The notes beneath the pieces were generated by a model. It saw only the letters and a list, made by a program, of their open reading frames with translations. It was not told the origin of the DNA and did not search any database. Source: Bdellovibrionales bacterium GWA2_49_15 (GTDB lineage: Bacteria > Bdellovibrionota > Bacteriovoracia > Bacteriovoracales > Bacteriovoracaceae). From it: a DNA stretch of 64,000 nt. The DNA is taken from assembly GCA_001769855.1 (NCBI GenBank), contig MEPP01000011.1, positions 156,096 through 220,095 of the forward strand, written 5' to 3'. The translations under genes and the position numbers were made by a program. Below, in pieces: positions 1 through 9,448 of this stretch; the stretch's first letter is position 1, and each line of letters starts with the position of its first letter.

Positions 1-959
1 GCACCTAGCAATTGCCCGCCTATCTTGATGGAGAGGGCCCCCACCAATCCGGCACAAAAGACAGCCCAGCTATCCTGGGGATTGGCCTTATAAACGATGG
101 CGGTGGAAAAGGAATAGGCCAGGAGTCCGGGCACCAGGGTCCACGTGGGCAGGGCGATATTCAGAAAGTTCAGGGGACTGAAGGTTAGCTCCGGGAGAAA
201 TGATAGTATTCGATTGGCCAGGATTATTCCGAAGGTGAGTTTTAAGAGAGTCATCATGGCACCCATAAAACGGGCCGTGCCTGAAGCCAGATGATTCTGG
301 GACAACTCTGCCAGGGCGACGGTGAGAGAGAGCCCAGGGAGGAGTTTGATCAGGCCGGCCAAGATAATAATATCCAGGTCTCCACCGGGAAAAATCATTT
401 TAAGGATGATGGCACCCATCGTGACCACAAAGGCCGCCGTGGCCTCATGGAGCTGTCGCATCCTCTCGAAGTGATCTGAACCCCAATCCAGAAGGCCCAC
501 AATGAAGCCTAGGATCAGACTTGCAAGAAGATTGGGGATTGAGGGAGCAAAAACCAGAGAAAGACCGCCACTGCTCAAGGCAAAACAACAGAGGCGGGCC
601 CATTGGGGGTAAAGCTCGGCATCCTTGTGCACTTTTTCCAAGGCCTGGAGAAGCTCAGGGGCAGGCAGGGTCTGTTGGGCGTATTGATGGGCCAAGGCAT
701 CCACGGCGCACAGTCTTCCCAGGTCAATATGCCCGGGTTCAATGCGGACGTGCCGGCCGATTTCTCCGTCAGGTGTTTTAAACGAGGCAATGATGATGGT
801 CGGGGTGAAAAAGAATTGGCCCTGAAGTCCTTTTATTTTTGCCAGGGAAGAAAGGGACGCTTCAATTCGATAGGCGTTGATTCCCAATCGGTGAAAGCTT
901 GTCCCAATTTCTACAATAGCGTCAATCTCGGTCAAATATGCGGGGTTCGCCTGGTTCAT
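1..959 (-). CDS. ThrE/YjjP-family threonine/serine exporter, partial at left edge
   Basis: The minus strand is open from an ATG at 957-959 to base 1, where the gene leaves the window, so about 319 residues are visible and the C-terminus is missing. Residues ~10-110 match the soluble N-terminal domain of ThrE/YjjP (DUF1212) proteins, recognisable from HRLGINAYRIE and FFFTPTIIIASFK. From about residue 113 onward successive hydrophobic helices follow, as in the family's membrane domain. The family exports threonine and serine across the inner membrane. The ATG lies two bases after the stop of the upstream secreted-protein gene (TGA at 962-964), so the two are probably translationally coupled. 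Substrate is inferred from the family only. Confidence 0.85.
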   Translation of the reverse strand, partial: MNQANPAYLTEIDAIVEIGTSFHRLGINAYRIEASLSSLAKIKGLQGQFFFTPTIIIASFKTPDGEIGRHVRIEPGHIDLGRLCAVDALAHQYAQQTLPAPELLQALEKVHKDAELYPQWARLCCFALSSGGLSLVFAPSIPNLLASLILGFIVGLLDWGSDHFERMRQLHEATAAFVVTMGAIILKMIFPGGDLDIIILAGLIKLLPGLSLTVALAELSQNHLASGTARFMGAMMTLLKLTFGIILANRILSFLPELTFSPLNFLNIALPTWTLVPGLLAYSFSTAIVYKANPQDSWAVFCAGLVGALSIKIGGQLLG

Positions 960-961
960 AT

Positions 962-2122
962 TCAAAACTTAGGTCTTGAAAGGTAGCGTTTGGTCAAGGC
1001 ACCATTGGCATGGGATAAATTGAGATACATTTTGAAAAAATCACGACAGGCGATAGTGGGATTGCCGTTGGGAAATTCTCCCTTTCCATCGAGATAGTCC
1101 AGACAGGTTCGGGCGTAGTGTTCCAGATATTCGGGCAGATTTTTTGAAATCAATTCCATCAGCACTTGAGTTTTTTTAGGATCAAGTCCCTGGAAGGCCC
1201 CGTCGGGGAGAGGGTCCAGCCTCGTCAACTCACCCATGACATTAAGTCGGCGGGGAAAATTTTGTCCCATGGATTCCAGGGTGTTCCAGGCCTCATTGAA
1301 AATAGCGCCACTATGCGGCCCGCGCAGAATGAAAAGGGTGTAGAACAGGTCCTGCTCCTTAGGCGTAATCGAACCCAAAAGGGTTAAGACTTTAAAGGCA
1401 GTCTCAAAGAGATTGGGGTCGCGAGAACGTAGGGCCGTTTTTAAAGCGGGAGTCAGGCTTTTTCGGCAATCCGCTGACAAGGCAATTTTGATACTGACTC
1501 GCAGGTCATCGTCACTTTTTTCCTTCAAAACCATCCGGTCCAACTGGGTAAAAATCATCTTAATCACCGGAGCTTTGGCACAATAGAATTCGCCAATATT
1601 ACTTTGCACTCCCTCCGAGATGAGATTCCAGGCCTCTTCGTGCTCAAGCGTTCCTGGGACAAGGAGGGCGAGATTGATTCCCAGATCATGATTTTTCGTT
1701 TTGTTGGGAGTGTTGACCCAAAAATTCACCAGTGCCTTCTTGCAAGTTTCCAGGCCCTCGGTATTCTTGCTACATTCGGTAAAATATTTCAGGCCGTAAT
1801 CATTGCGCTTGCTTTCAAAAAACTCGTCATTTTTCAAACCTTGCAGGGTCATCAAATATTCAATATAGCCAAGGACGCGCTCGGAATATTCTTTGTGTTT
1901 AACCGCCTCAGAAATGTACTGAACCGCCATGCCACTCAACATGGCCTGCCAGTGCTTATCACGATCAAGGGGACGAATATCGAAGGCATGATCCAGAAAT
2001 TCTTTGAATTGGCCGGCATTTTCCAGCGCTTCAAGATCTTTGATCGAGTAAATACCAGCGTTGGCTGCACTCGTGAATAGCGCGAGAAACATAAACGGGA
2101 GAACTAAATATTTTTTACCCAT
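962..2122 (-). CDS. Secreted protein of unknown function (386 aa)
   Basis: I do not recognise the family. The ATG at 2122 was preferred over a GTG at 2143 because it places a clean Sec signal peptide (MGKKYLVLPFMFLALFTSA, cleavage near ANA-G) at the very N-terminus and a GAGTGAGG ribosome-binding stretch upstream. The mature part is mainly helical-looking, with scattered cysteines and no catalytic motif I can name. Its stop sits two bases before the start of the ThrE-like exporter, so both are likely on one mRNA. That makes a periplasmic accessory role for the exporter possible, but this is guilt by association only. Confidence 0.8.
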   Translation of the reverse strand: MGKKYLVLPFMFLALFTSAANAGIYSIKDLEALENAGQFKEFLDHAFDIRPLDRDKHWQAMLSGMAVQYISEAVKHKEYSERVLGYIEYLMTLQGLKNDEFFESKRNDYGLKYFTECSKNTEGLETCKKALVNFWVNTPNKTKNHDLGINLALLVPGTLEHEEAWNLISEGVQSNIGEFYCAKAPVIKMIFTQLDRMVLKEKSDDDLRVSIKIALSADCRKSLTPALKTALRSRDPNLFETAFKVLTLLGSITPKEQDLFYTLFILRGPHSGAIFNEAWNTLESMGQNFPRRLNVMGELTRLDPLPDGAFQGLDPKKTQVLMELISKNLPEYLEHYARTCLDYLDGKGEFPNGNPTIACRDFFKMYLNLSHANGALTKRYLSRPKF

Positions 2123-2320
2123 GGTTGATGTAGCCTCACTCACCTATATGGTAACGGCTCCATCCAATTGCGTCAAAACAACTCTTTGGGGAGGGCCGTT
2201 TATGTCGCTCCGGGCTATGCCGGAATTATTCGTGCCGAATCAGGTGCATTATTGTAATTAGGCCCTTAAAATTTCCTATATTTTTTAATTTGTCCGTAAT
2301 TCGTAAAAGAAGAGGCAACG

Positions 2321-5300
2321 ATGAAGCAACTTGCATGGCCGCTGGAGACTTTAGAGAAGCTGATCCCACTAATCGTGGCAAAAAAAATTGAGTTTCCTGA
2401 AGTTCCCAATACGGGAGAATGGCAGATTTTCTTTAGCGCCGAACTCACCTCGCTCTTTTTGCGAGACGGGCAGTGGAGGTCCTCTGTCATACGCGATCTC
2501 GCGCCCTACTTATTTTCTAAAAAAGACTATCGAGTTCAGGTTGACATTGAGGCCACTTCCTTGCTGGCGGCCTTCTTTATTGAGAAGAAAGAAATTTATT
2601 TTTATTCTCCGCGCATGAACAGGGAGCTCTTTGTTCTCCACCATCTGGTGGAAGACGAGCTCCCGGCGAATACGGCGGCGCGCTTGAAGCAGTATAAGCA
2701 ATTTGTCGAGAAGGCACTTAGGATTCGTTTTCAGGATGCGCCCACGACCTATGAGATGGTGTGCGCCCAATATCGTTTCCAGAATCTCCTGAAGGACGAA
2801 GCTTACAATAAAATTTGCCAGGATATGCAACGAAAAGTGGAGCAGCTGCTCTTTCACTTAAATCAATATGCGCCTTCATTCTTCGAGCGTCTTACCGATT
2901 ATGCGTTGGGGCTTACGGCCCAGTATCTGCTTCTGCGGGTACACCTCCTGAAATTTTTGGCCATTCTGCCAGGCCTCGACCAGGACAAAGGTGGGAAAGA
3001 GGTCAAGCGAATGTTGGTGGAATCACTGAGAAGACTTATCGATGATTCTGACCTGGCGGTACGGCATTTTAAAATCGGACAGGAGAAGGCCTTACCTCAT
3101 TGGATGCGACAGGGGTTTTACCTGTTTTATAAATTGGTGGGGTGGATGCCCGCCTATCCCTTGGCTTCGAGCGTGCGCTTTGCCGTCAAGTTCATGGCCC
3201 GTCGCTTTATTGCCGGTGAAACTATTGAAAAGGCTTCCAAATCTTTTCGCGGACTTTTTGAAACTCAGCGCCAGGTGACCCTTGATCAGCTGGGAGAGTT
3301 GGTGGTGTCCGAACGTGAGGCCGACCGCTACGCCGACGATGTGATTAAGCTCATTAAGGGTTTCTCCCTTCACGTGCCCAAGGGTGAAAAAAATATTGCC
3401 GGAATCAATAAGGCCAATGTTTCCATTAAGGTCTCGGCCCTCTCCGGGCAGTTTAGGCCCGAGGCCTTTGACTTTACCTACAGTCAGGTCGGTCCGCGCT
3501 TGCAGAGAATTTTGCTGGCGGCGTTTGAGCACGATGTGTTTCTGAATGTGGATGCCGAACATTATCATTATCGAGATGTGGTTTTTAAGATTTACAGAAA
3601 GGTTTTACTGACCACACCGGAGCTGAGGGATTTCAAAACCACCGGTATTGTTCTCCAGGCCTATGTGAGGGACGCGGCGGCGCATTTAGATGAGATCATC
3701 GCTTTGGCAAAGGAGCGCGGTATTATCATGCCCATCCGCATCGTCAAAGGGGCGTACTGGGATGCTGAAACGGTCGAGGGGCGGGCCTGTAATTTTAATC
3801 CGCCCGAGTTTCTCAACAAGGAAGAAACTGATCTCAATTTCCGCGCCATGATCTATAAGATTTTTGAAAATTTCCCCAATGTCCAGCTATGTGTGGCCGG
3901 GCATAACTTTTCCGACCACTGTTTCGCCGAAGAACTGCGTGAGCAGAAATTTGCCCATCTCCCTCCGGTTGAGCATCAATGCTTGCACATGACCTATGAG
4001 GCGCTCTCGGTGGCCATGGGGAAAATGGGCTGGGCGGTTCGAAATTATGTGCCGATCGGAGGCCTACTGGTAGGCATGGGCTATCTGGTTCGAAGAATAA
4101 TGGAGAACTCGTCCCAGGTGGGGGTGTTGACCATTATGCGTTCCCACAAGAAGAAAACTTCTCTGGTGCGGCCGGATACTCTCTTATTGGAAAAAATTCA
4201 AAATGGCGACGTTGAGCGCGACCCCACCGAAGCCGCCTTGACCGAGGATTACTTTAACTTTCCTCCCATGCGCCCGGATGTTCAAAAACATTTGGATGCC
4301 GTGGAGGAATCCATCCAAAACTTTGGAAAAACAGGATTGGCCCGGGACTATATCAACCCCTTTTTACTCAGCGGCGAGCAGACTTCCGTTGTTTCGTCCT
4401 CTGACCCAAAATTAGTCGTTGGTAAAATTCGGTTTGCTAGTGCCCAAGATGTTGAAAAAGCCGTTGCCATCGTCGATCGTTATTATGCCGAAGGCCCCCT
4501 GGCCGACGGCTCCGCCCATGTGCGTTCTTTGCAGCTTCTGAGTGCCGCCATGATTATGTACGCCCGCCGCAAGGAGCTGTCGGCCTTGATCATGTATGAG
4601 GCCGGGAAATCTTTGCGCGAGGCCTATGGTGATGTGGACGAGGCCATCGATTTTCTGAATTTCTACGCCAGAGAGGAGGCGCGACTCCAATCCTTACCCT
4701 ATGCCCATCATTCTCGTGGCCCGGTGGCCGTGATTACCCCTTGGAACTTCCCATTGGCGATTCCCTGCGGGATGATTTCCAGCTCGTTAGTTTCGGGCAA
4801 TCCCGTGATTCTGAAGTCGGCGGAGCAGACTCCGCTGATTGCCCAGGCCTTGGTGGATATTTTGCATGAGGCAGGTGTCCCACAGGAGGCCTTGATCCAT
4901 TTGCCCGGATCAGGCGAGATTGTGGGCGACGCCCTGGTGAAACATGGGCGAATCGCCGCCATCGTGTTTACCGGTTCCATGCCCGTCGGGACTTCAATTT
5001 ATCGTCAGGCAGGGGCGCGCATGTATCAAAACGTTCGCTATAACACCCAGTATCCAGTCAAGGTCATTACCGAAATGGGTGGGAAAAATGCCGTGATTGT
5101 TGCCGCCAATGCGGAGCTGGATGAAACGGTCTCCGGCATTCTCGCCAGTGCTTTTAGTCATGCGGGACAAAAGTGTTCGGCCTTGAGTCGTGTGCTGGTC
5201 CACTCATCCTTGAAAGATAAGTTGGCGGCCCGGTTAAAAGAGGCCGGCTCAACCATGAAAGTGGGGCCGGCCTATGAGCTTTCCACCTATATCAACCCGC

Positions 5301-6541
5301 TCATCACCGCCCAAGATAAGGCGAGGGTCCTCAAGGCCGTGCAGGAGGCCAAGGCCGAAGCGCAGCAATTTGGAGGAAAGGTCTGGCTTGACCGGTCAGC
5401 GGAAAATCTTCCTGGATATTGTGTTGGACCGGTTGTCATCGAACTTCCGAAGGATCGCTTAAAAGACCGCTCCAGTTTTTCAAGGCGTGAATTATTTGCG
5501 CCGGTCATCCACCTGATGTCCTTCGAGACCTTGGATGAGGCGATTGCTCTTTTCAATGCCACTAATTATGCCCTTACCGGAGGGATCTACTGCCAGTCCC
5601 AGGATGATATCGACTATTGTATCGAGCGCATGGAGGCGGGGAATTTATATGTCAATCGCGGCATAACCGGAGCACGGGTGGGGATCGAGCCGTTTGGCGG
5701 CTTTAAGCTCTCGGGCACAGGGCCGAAGGCCGGTGGTGTCCAGTATCTGGAGCGCTTTCATCTCCATCTGGTTAACAATCCCATACTTTCTGATTTAGCT
5801 CAAAAAACTCCCGAGGATGAGGAGGGGGAGGCGCGCTCATTTAAGCTGGCCCGTTCCTCCGGTCTGCCTTTTAGAAGGCGCTTGCCGCGAGTGATTAAAA
5901 CCATGGAGGAACTGCAACATCATTTCGAATATCTCTTCCAGGGAATCTACGGTGAGAACAAAAGGTTGTTGGCGGATTTCCGTCAGTTTTTAGAGAGAGA
6001 TGGAAACGATTTTTACTACAAGGGAATCAAGAACCGGGTCATCCCAGGCCAGTTGTCTTACAACGATTTTCGCCTGAGTATGGGGAAAGTGGTGGTGGCG
6101 GCCTTTGAAAAACGCGCTCACTTTGCGACGCTGATGGAAGTGATCGGTGCCTGGACTATGGGAGCAGGGGTGACCGTGCTTGCTCGCAATCGCGAGGCCT
6201 TCTTGTTTTGGGATTTTGTCTATCGTCGCTATCTCGCCGCGGGCGGTTCGCCAGAAAATTTTGTCGTCGCCTTTGTTTCCAATCATGAGTTATTAGAAGG
6301 GATGTGCGCCTTCGACGTGGGGGCGGTGATTTTGGATGGAGATCAAAGCCGTGTGGAGAAGTTGTCACGAGAAATTCTAGGACGCACGGATTCCTTGAAT
6401 TTTCAAATGAAGAAAATTATGACTCCCTTTGATGGACCGTTTGTCGGGCATTTTTCCCGACTTCTGGAAGAATTTGTTTATGTTCGCTCCCTTGCGGTCA
6501 ATACCATGAGGCATGGCGCTCCCCTCAATTTGGATGCCTAG
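2321..6541 (+). CDS. putA: Bifunctional proline dehydrogenase / delta-1-pyrroline-5-carboxylate dehydrogenase
   Basis: This 1406-residue enzyme oxidises proline to P5C (FAD) and then glutamate semialdehyde to glutamate (NAD+). After a ~310-residue N-terminal helical region comes the PRODH barrel (~320-620) with VSIKVSALS, RIVKGAYWD and the substrate-binding YLVRRIMEN motif (~584). An aldehyde dehydrogenase domain follows (~690-1160) with TPWNFPL, general base E918 (EMGGKNA) and catalytic C952 (GQKCSA). Residues ~1165-1406 form a C-terminal extension as in long PutA proteins. No ribbon-helix-helix DNA-binding domain is evident at the N-terminus, so it is probably not autoregulatory. AGAGG precedes the ATG. 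The proC gene starts 10 bases downstream. Confidence 0.97.
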   Translation: MKQLAWPLETLEKLIPLIVAKKIEFPEVPNTGEWQIFFSAELTSLFLRDGQWRSSVIRDLAPYLFSKKDYRVQVDIEATSLLAAFFIEKKEIYFYSPRMNRELFVLHHLVEDELPANTAARLKQYKQFVEKALRIRFQDAPTTYEMVCAQYRFQNLLKDEAYNKICQDMQRKVEQLLFHLNQYAPSFFERLTDYALGLTAQYLLLRVHLLKFLAILPGLDQDKGGKEVKRMLVESLRRLIDDSDLAVRHFKIGQEKALPHWMRQGFYLFYKLVGWMPAYPLASSVRFAVKFMARRFIAGETIEKASKSFRGLFETQRQVTLDQLGELVVSEREADRYADDVIKLIKGFSLHVPKGEKNIAGINKANVSIKVSALSGQFRPEAFDFTYSQVGPRLQRILLAAFEHDVFLNVDAEHYHYRDVVFKIYRKVLLTTPELRDFKTTGIVLQAYVRDAAAHLDEIIALAKERGIIMPIRIVKGAYWDAETVEGRACNFNPPEFLNKEETDLNFRAMIYKIFENFPNVQLCVAGHNFSDHCFAEELREQKFAHLPPVEHQCLHMTYEALSVAMGKMGWAVRNYVPIGGLLVGMGYLVRRIMENSSQVGVLTIMRSHKKKTSLVRPDTLLLEKIQNGDVERDPTEAALTEDYFNFPPMRPDVQKHLDAVEESIQNFGKTGLARDYINPFLLSGEQTSVVSSSDPKLVVGKIRFASAQDVEKAVAIVDRYYAEGPLADGSAHVRSLQLLSAAMIMYARRKELSALIMYEAGKSLREAYGDVDEAIDFLNFYAREEARLQSLPYAHHSRGPVAVITPWNFPLAIPCGMISSSLVSGNPVILKSAEQTPLIAQALVDILHEAGVPQEALIHLPGSGEIVGDALVKHGRIAAIVFTGSMPVGTSIYRQAGARMYQNVRYNTQYPVKVITEMGGKNAVIVAANAELDETVSGILASAFSHAGQKCSALSRVLVHSSLKDKLAARLKEAGSTMKVGPAYELSTYINPLITAQDKARVLKAVQEAKAEAQQFGGKVWLDRSAENLPGYCVGPVVIELPKDRLKDRSSFSRRELFAPVIHLMSFETLDEAIALFNATNYALTGGIYCQSQDDIDYCIERMEAGNLYVNRGITGARVGIEPFGGFKLSGTGPKAGGVQYLERFHLHLVNNPILSDLAQKTPEDEEGEARSFKLARSSGLPFRRRLPRVIKTMEELQHHFEYLFQGIYGENKRLLADFRQFLERDGNDFYYKGIKNRVIPGQLSYNDFRLSMGKVVVAAFEKRAHFATLMEVIGAWTMGAGVTVLARNREAFLFWDFVYRRYLAAGGSPENFVVAFVSNHELLEGMCAFDVGAVILDGDQSRVEKLSREILGRTDSLNFQMKKIMTPFDGPFVGHFSRLLEEFVYVRSLAVNTMRHGAPLNLDA

Positions 6542-6550
6542 GAGTAATCT

Positions 6551-7354
6551 GTGCAGAAAAATTTGGCCATTTTAGGAGCGGGAAAAATGGGACGAACCCT
6601 GGCCATGGGTTTAGCTCGAGTTCACGCGCCCTTCAATTTTTTTATTTATAACCCGACACAGGAAAAGGCCCGGGCCCTGGCCCATGACGTGCAAGGCTCC
6701 GTGGTGCCGCTTTTAAATCAACTGGCCAATATAGATATTGTGCTTATTGCCTGTCGACCTCAGCAATTTAGTCAGCTGGCCCTCGAGCTTAAGCCTCTTT
6801 TGAAAGGGGACGAGCTCATCGTCAGTATTATGGCCGCCATTCCCGTCCATACCCTGGCCGATAAGCTGGGAGTTTCCAAGATTGTCCGCATGATGCCCAA
6901 CACCCCAAATAAGATCGGCCTGGGCGTAAACTTATTCTTTTTTTCACCGACCGTCAGTCTGCCTGAGCGCACCAGTATCTTGAATTCCTTTGCCCTTTTC
7001 TCCTCGGTCTTCAATTTGGAAAAGGAAGATTTTCTGGATATCTGCACCGCCTTCACCGGCTCCGGCCCGGCCTTGATCTTCGAGTGGGCCCGACTCATGG
7101 GCGAGATATTGGTTCAACGGGGAATTGCCGCTCATGATGCCCATAAGATGGTGAATCAAACTTTCTTAGGAGCGGCAACCCTGCTTGCGGGGCAGGGAAA
7201 ATCACCGCTGGAATTAAGAGAAGAGGTGGCCTCAAAAGGCGGCGTCACTGTTGAGGCGCTTAAGGTTTTTGCCGATTCCGGTATGGGACAAATTATTGAT
7301 AAGGCCACACAGCAAGCTTATTTGCGTGGCAAGGAATTGGAGAAACTCTTATGA
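6551..7354 (+). CDS. proC: Pyrroline-5-carboxylate reductase
   Basis: The protein (267 aa, usual length) reduces P5C to proline with NAD(P)H. It starts with a Rossmann motif (ILGAGKMG), carries VRMMPNTPNKIG in the middle, and has the C-terminal dimerisation/active-site segment with TAFTGSGPALIFEW and EVASKGGVTVEALK. The start is a GTG at 6551, with AGGAG overlapping the putA stop region. Sitting in the same operon as the proline-degrading enzyme PutA is unusual, because the two enzymes run opposite reactions on the shared intermediate P5C. It overlaps the next gene by 4 bases (ATGA). Confidence 0.95.
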   Translation: MQKNLAILGAGKMGRTLAMGLARVHAPFNFFIYNPTQEKARALAHDVQGSVVPLLNQLANIDIVLIACRPQQFSQLALELKPLLKGDELIVSIMAAIPVHTLADKLGVSKIVRMMPNTPNKIGLGVNLFFFSPTVSLPERTSILNSFALFSSVFNLEKEDFLDICTAFTGSGPALIFEWARLMGEILVQRGIAAHDAHKMVNQTFLGAATLLAGQGKSPLELREEVASKGGVTVEALKVFADSGMGQIIDKATQQAYLRGKELEKLL

Positions 7355-7863
7355 ATATTGTGCCTTTTTTGCGTGACAAGCTACCCTTGCCCAAACTTTT
7401 TAAAGATACTTTATTTTTGCGCTCGTTTAGCCTCTTTAATGTCCCCATGCTGTTTTTTATCGGCCCGCGGGTGGTGGAGCTGACTGAGACCACCGCGATC
7501 ATTGAGATTCCTCTCAACTACCGTACAAAAAACCATTTAGGGGCCATGTATTTTGGTGTGCTCGCGGCCGGTGCCGACTGCGCCGGTGGGGTGGCTGCCA
7601 TGAAAATGATCTATGAGTCCGGGCAACCTGTCTCGCTGGTGTTTAAAAATTTTTCAGCGGAATTTTTAAAGCGCGCCCATGGCAATGTCAGGTTTGTTTG
7701 TACCCAGGGAGAGGAAATCAAAGAGCTGATTCAAAAGGCCATCGCCACCCAGGAGCGGCAGGAGCTACCTCTGAAAATTGAGGCCTTCTGTCCTGGAAAA
7801 TTTGTGGAACCGGTGGCACGTTTTGTTTTAACTCTCTCGGTTAAATTAAAAAAGGCTTCCTAA
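7351..7863 (+). CDS. Hotdog-fold DUF4442-type protein (thioesterase-like)
   Basis: A 170-residue protein with the layout of DUF4442 hotdog-fold proteins, which are related to acyl-CoA thioesterases. The segment NHLGAMYFGVLAAGADCAGG corresponds to the central hotdog helix with its typical H-x-G-A pattern, and SLVFKNFSAEFLKRAHG follows on the next strands. No catalytic residue can be assigned with confidence. It overlaps proC by 4 bases and ends the putA operon: its stop codon lies in the loop of a terminator hairpin. A role in proline metabolism is not evident, and CoA-ester hydrolysis is only inferred from the fold. Confidence 0.8.
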   Translation: MNIVPFLRDKLPLPKLFKDTLFLRSFSLFNVPMLFFIGPRVVELTETTAIIEIPLNYRTKNHLGAMYFGVLAAGADCAGGVAAMKMIYESGQPVSLVFKNFSAEFLKRAHGNVRFVCTQGEEIKELIQKAIATQERQELPLKIEAFCPGKFVEPVARFVLTLSVKLKKAS

Positions 7864-7877
7864 GAAGCCTTTTTTCG
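7846..7877. terminator. Bidirectional intrinsic terminator after the putA operon
   Basis: AAAGGCTTC (7851-7859) and GAAGCCTTT (7864-7872) form a perfect 9-bp stem around the four-base loop CTAA, which contains the stop codon of the upstream gene. The plus strand continues with T residues, and the minus strand has a T-run from the AAATTAAAAAA at 7842-7852, so it should also stop transcription from the convergent gene. Confidence 0.85.
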
Positions 7878-7897
7878 TCACCCATGTAGATTTTGCA

Positions 7898-8383
7898 TTA
7901 TTTGGTCAGAAAACGATTGATGGCCGCTCCGATTTGAAGAGAGTTTAGCGCCTTCTCACAGGCTCCATCAAAAAGTTTTTTGGCACCATCGCGAGACATT
8001 TCACAGGTGTTACCATAAGTGCGAGGCGCTCCACCTTCGGTGGGAATTCCACAGACTGGCTGGTATACAGCCGGGCAAAAAATATTTTTATTTAGGCCCA
8101 TATTGTTCGCGCCTCCTTCACAGCGATGAATGTGGAGGAGTTTAAAGGATTGGCCTTCAACGTCGTTGGCCGCGATTTCATAAACACCGCCCAGACACTC
8201 CCTGTCTTCACCTTTTTCAGGCGAGGAGAGGTAAAATTCGTGTCCGAGGGCAATGAGTTTTTGCGCGACCACTTTACCGTTAAGCTCAACCTTTTGCAGC
8301 TCGCCTTCAACCAGAAAGGATGATCCTTCTGAGGCTACGGCGACATTAAGGGCCAAAAAGAAAAATGCAATTAACGTTTTCAT
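7898..8383 (-). CDS. Secreted Kazal-type serine protease inhibitor domain protein
   Basis: A 161-residue protein with a Sec signal peptide (MKTLIAFFFLALNVAVA). Residues ~30-95 have no recognisable family. The C-terminal part is a Kazal inhibitor domain: CPAVYQPVCG, then TYGNTC and a final Cys in FDGAC, matching the C-x(n)-PVCG-x(n)-TY-x-N-x-C pattern. Kazal domains block serine proteases by inserting a loop into the active site, so a role in protecting the cell or a compartment from proteolysis is plausible. The gene converges on the putA operon and shares its terminator. Confidence 0.85.
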   Translation of the reverse strand: MKTLIAFFFLALNVAVASEGSSFLVEGELQKVELNGKVVAQKLIALGHEFYLSSPEKGEDRECLGGVYEIAANDVEGQSFKLLHIHRCEGGANNMGLNKNIFCPAVYQPVCGIPTEGGAPRTYGNTCEMSRDGAKKLFDGACEKALNSLQIGAAINRFLTK

Positions 8384-8522
8384 GGGTGACTCCCGATCTT
8401 TTAATTTTTTTGTTGAGGCACTTATAGGACCGCGAAGGGATAATTTGAAATTATCTTTTATTCTATGAAGTCATCAGTTAAAATACTAGGGTTACAGTCT
8501 AACTTATCAAAAAAAGGTGCCT

Positions 8523-9440
8523 ATGATCATCTCCAACATCAATCTCAACTTGTTCAATATCTTTGTAAAAGTCTATGAGTCCCAAAGCATGACGAAGGCC
8601 GCAGAGCTGTTGTTCATGACTCAGTCGGGAGTAAGCCAGCATATCAAGCACCTGGAAGAGGAGATTGGTGTGGCGCTTTTTGATCGCATTAAGCAGCGAC
8701 CGGTGCCTACCGCGAAGGCCCATCAGCTCTATCAGGTATCGCAAAAGATGTTTCACGATTTAGAGCATGTTCTCCTTGAGATCACCGGCAAGGAACGCGC
8801 TTTTAGTGGGGCGATCAACATCGGCGTGCCTTTGGAATTTGGCAATAACCTGGTTCTTCCTCTGCTCGCCAAGATTGGGCATGAGCATGAAAATTTACAT
8901 TTTCACATCAAGTACGGACATGCCGTCGAGATGAATCAGCTGCTCCTGCGGGGGGATTTGGATTTCGCTTTTGTGGACGAGTATAATATTGATCGTCAGA
9001 TAAAGACCGAAGCTATCTTGCAGGAAATTTTGGTTCTTTGCTGTTCCAAGATGTATCACTCCACGCTTAAAGACCGAATCACCCATACCGCCAAATTTTA
9101 TAGTCAGCTGGATTTCGTGGATTATGTTGAGGGAGCGCCGGTTTTAAAAATGTGGTCCCATCACCATCTTGGCGGCGAGGTGGCCTTCAAAGTTCGCGCC
9201 TCGCTCATGGATGTGCAGGGTATGTCGCGGATGATCTGCGAGGGGCTGGGTGTGGGCATTCTCCCTTTGCACGTGGTGGAGCGCTTGGAGCGTGAAGGGC
9301 ATGATCTTTTTATCTTCAAAGGCAGTGGGAAGCCCCTTACCAATACCATCTCACTGGCCTATCTCGATGGCCGAACCTATTCGCAAAGTGTTCTCGGTGT
9401 GCGGGATTTGGTGCGCACCGGGCTCAAAAGAAAAACATAA
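8523..9440 (+). CDS. LysR-family transcriptional regulator
   Basis: A 305-residue LysR-type regulator. Residues ~1-62 are the winged helix-turn-helix (SQSMTKAAELLFMTQSGVSQ, HIKHLEEEIGVALFDR), followed by the linker helix and a periplasmic-binding-protein-like effector domain (~90-300). The ATG at 8523 was chosen over an in-frame GTG at 8517 because AAAAGG then lies at proper distance. It is divergent from the Kazal inhibitor gene, and a LysR protein often controls its divergent neighbour, so that gene is a candidate target. The effector cannot be told from sequence. Confidence 0.92.
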   Translation: MIISNINLNLFNIFVKVYESQSMTKAAELLFMTQSGVSQHIKHLEEEIGVALFDRIKQRPVPTAKAHQLYQVSQKMFHDLEHVLLEITGKERAFSGAINIGVPLEFGNNLVLPLLAKIGHEHENLHFHIKYGHAVEMNQLLLRGDLDFAFVDEYNIDRQIKTEAILQEILVLCCSKMYHSTLKDRITHTAKFYSQLDFVDYVEGAPVLKMWSHHHLGGEVAFKVRASLMDVQGMSRMICEGLGVGILPLHVVERLEREGHDLFIFKGSGKPLTNTISLAYLDGRTYSQSVLGVRDLVRTGLKRKT

Positions 9441-9448
9441 AGCTAAAT

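Noticed and set aside
603..986. Open frame of 127 codons on the plus strand
   Set aside because: It lies antisense to the ThrE-like exporter, whose family motifs are clear on the minus strand.
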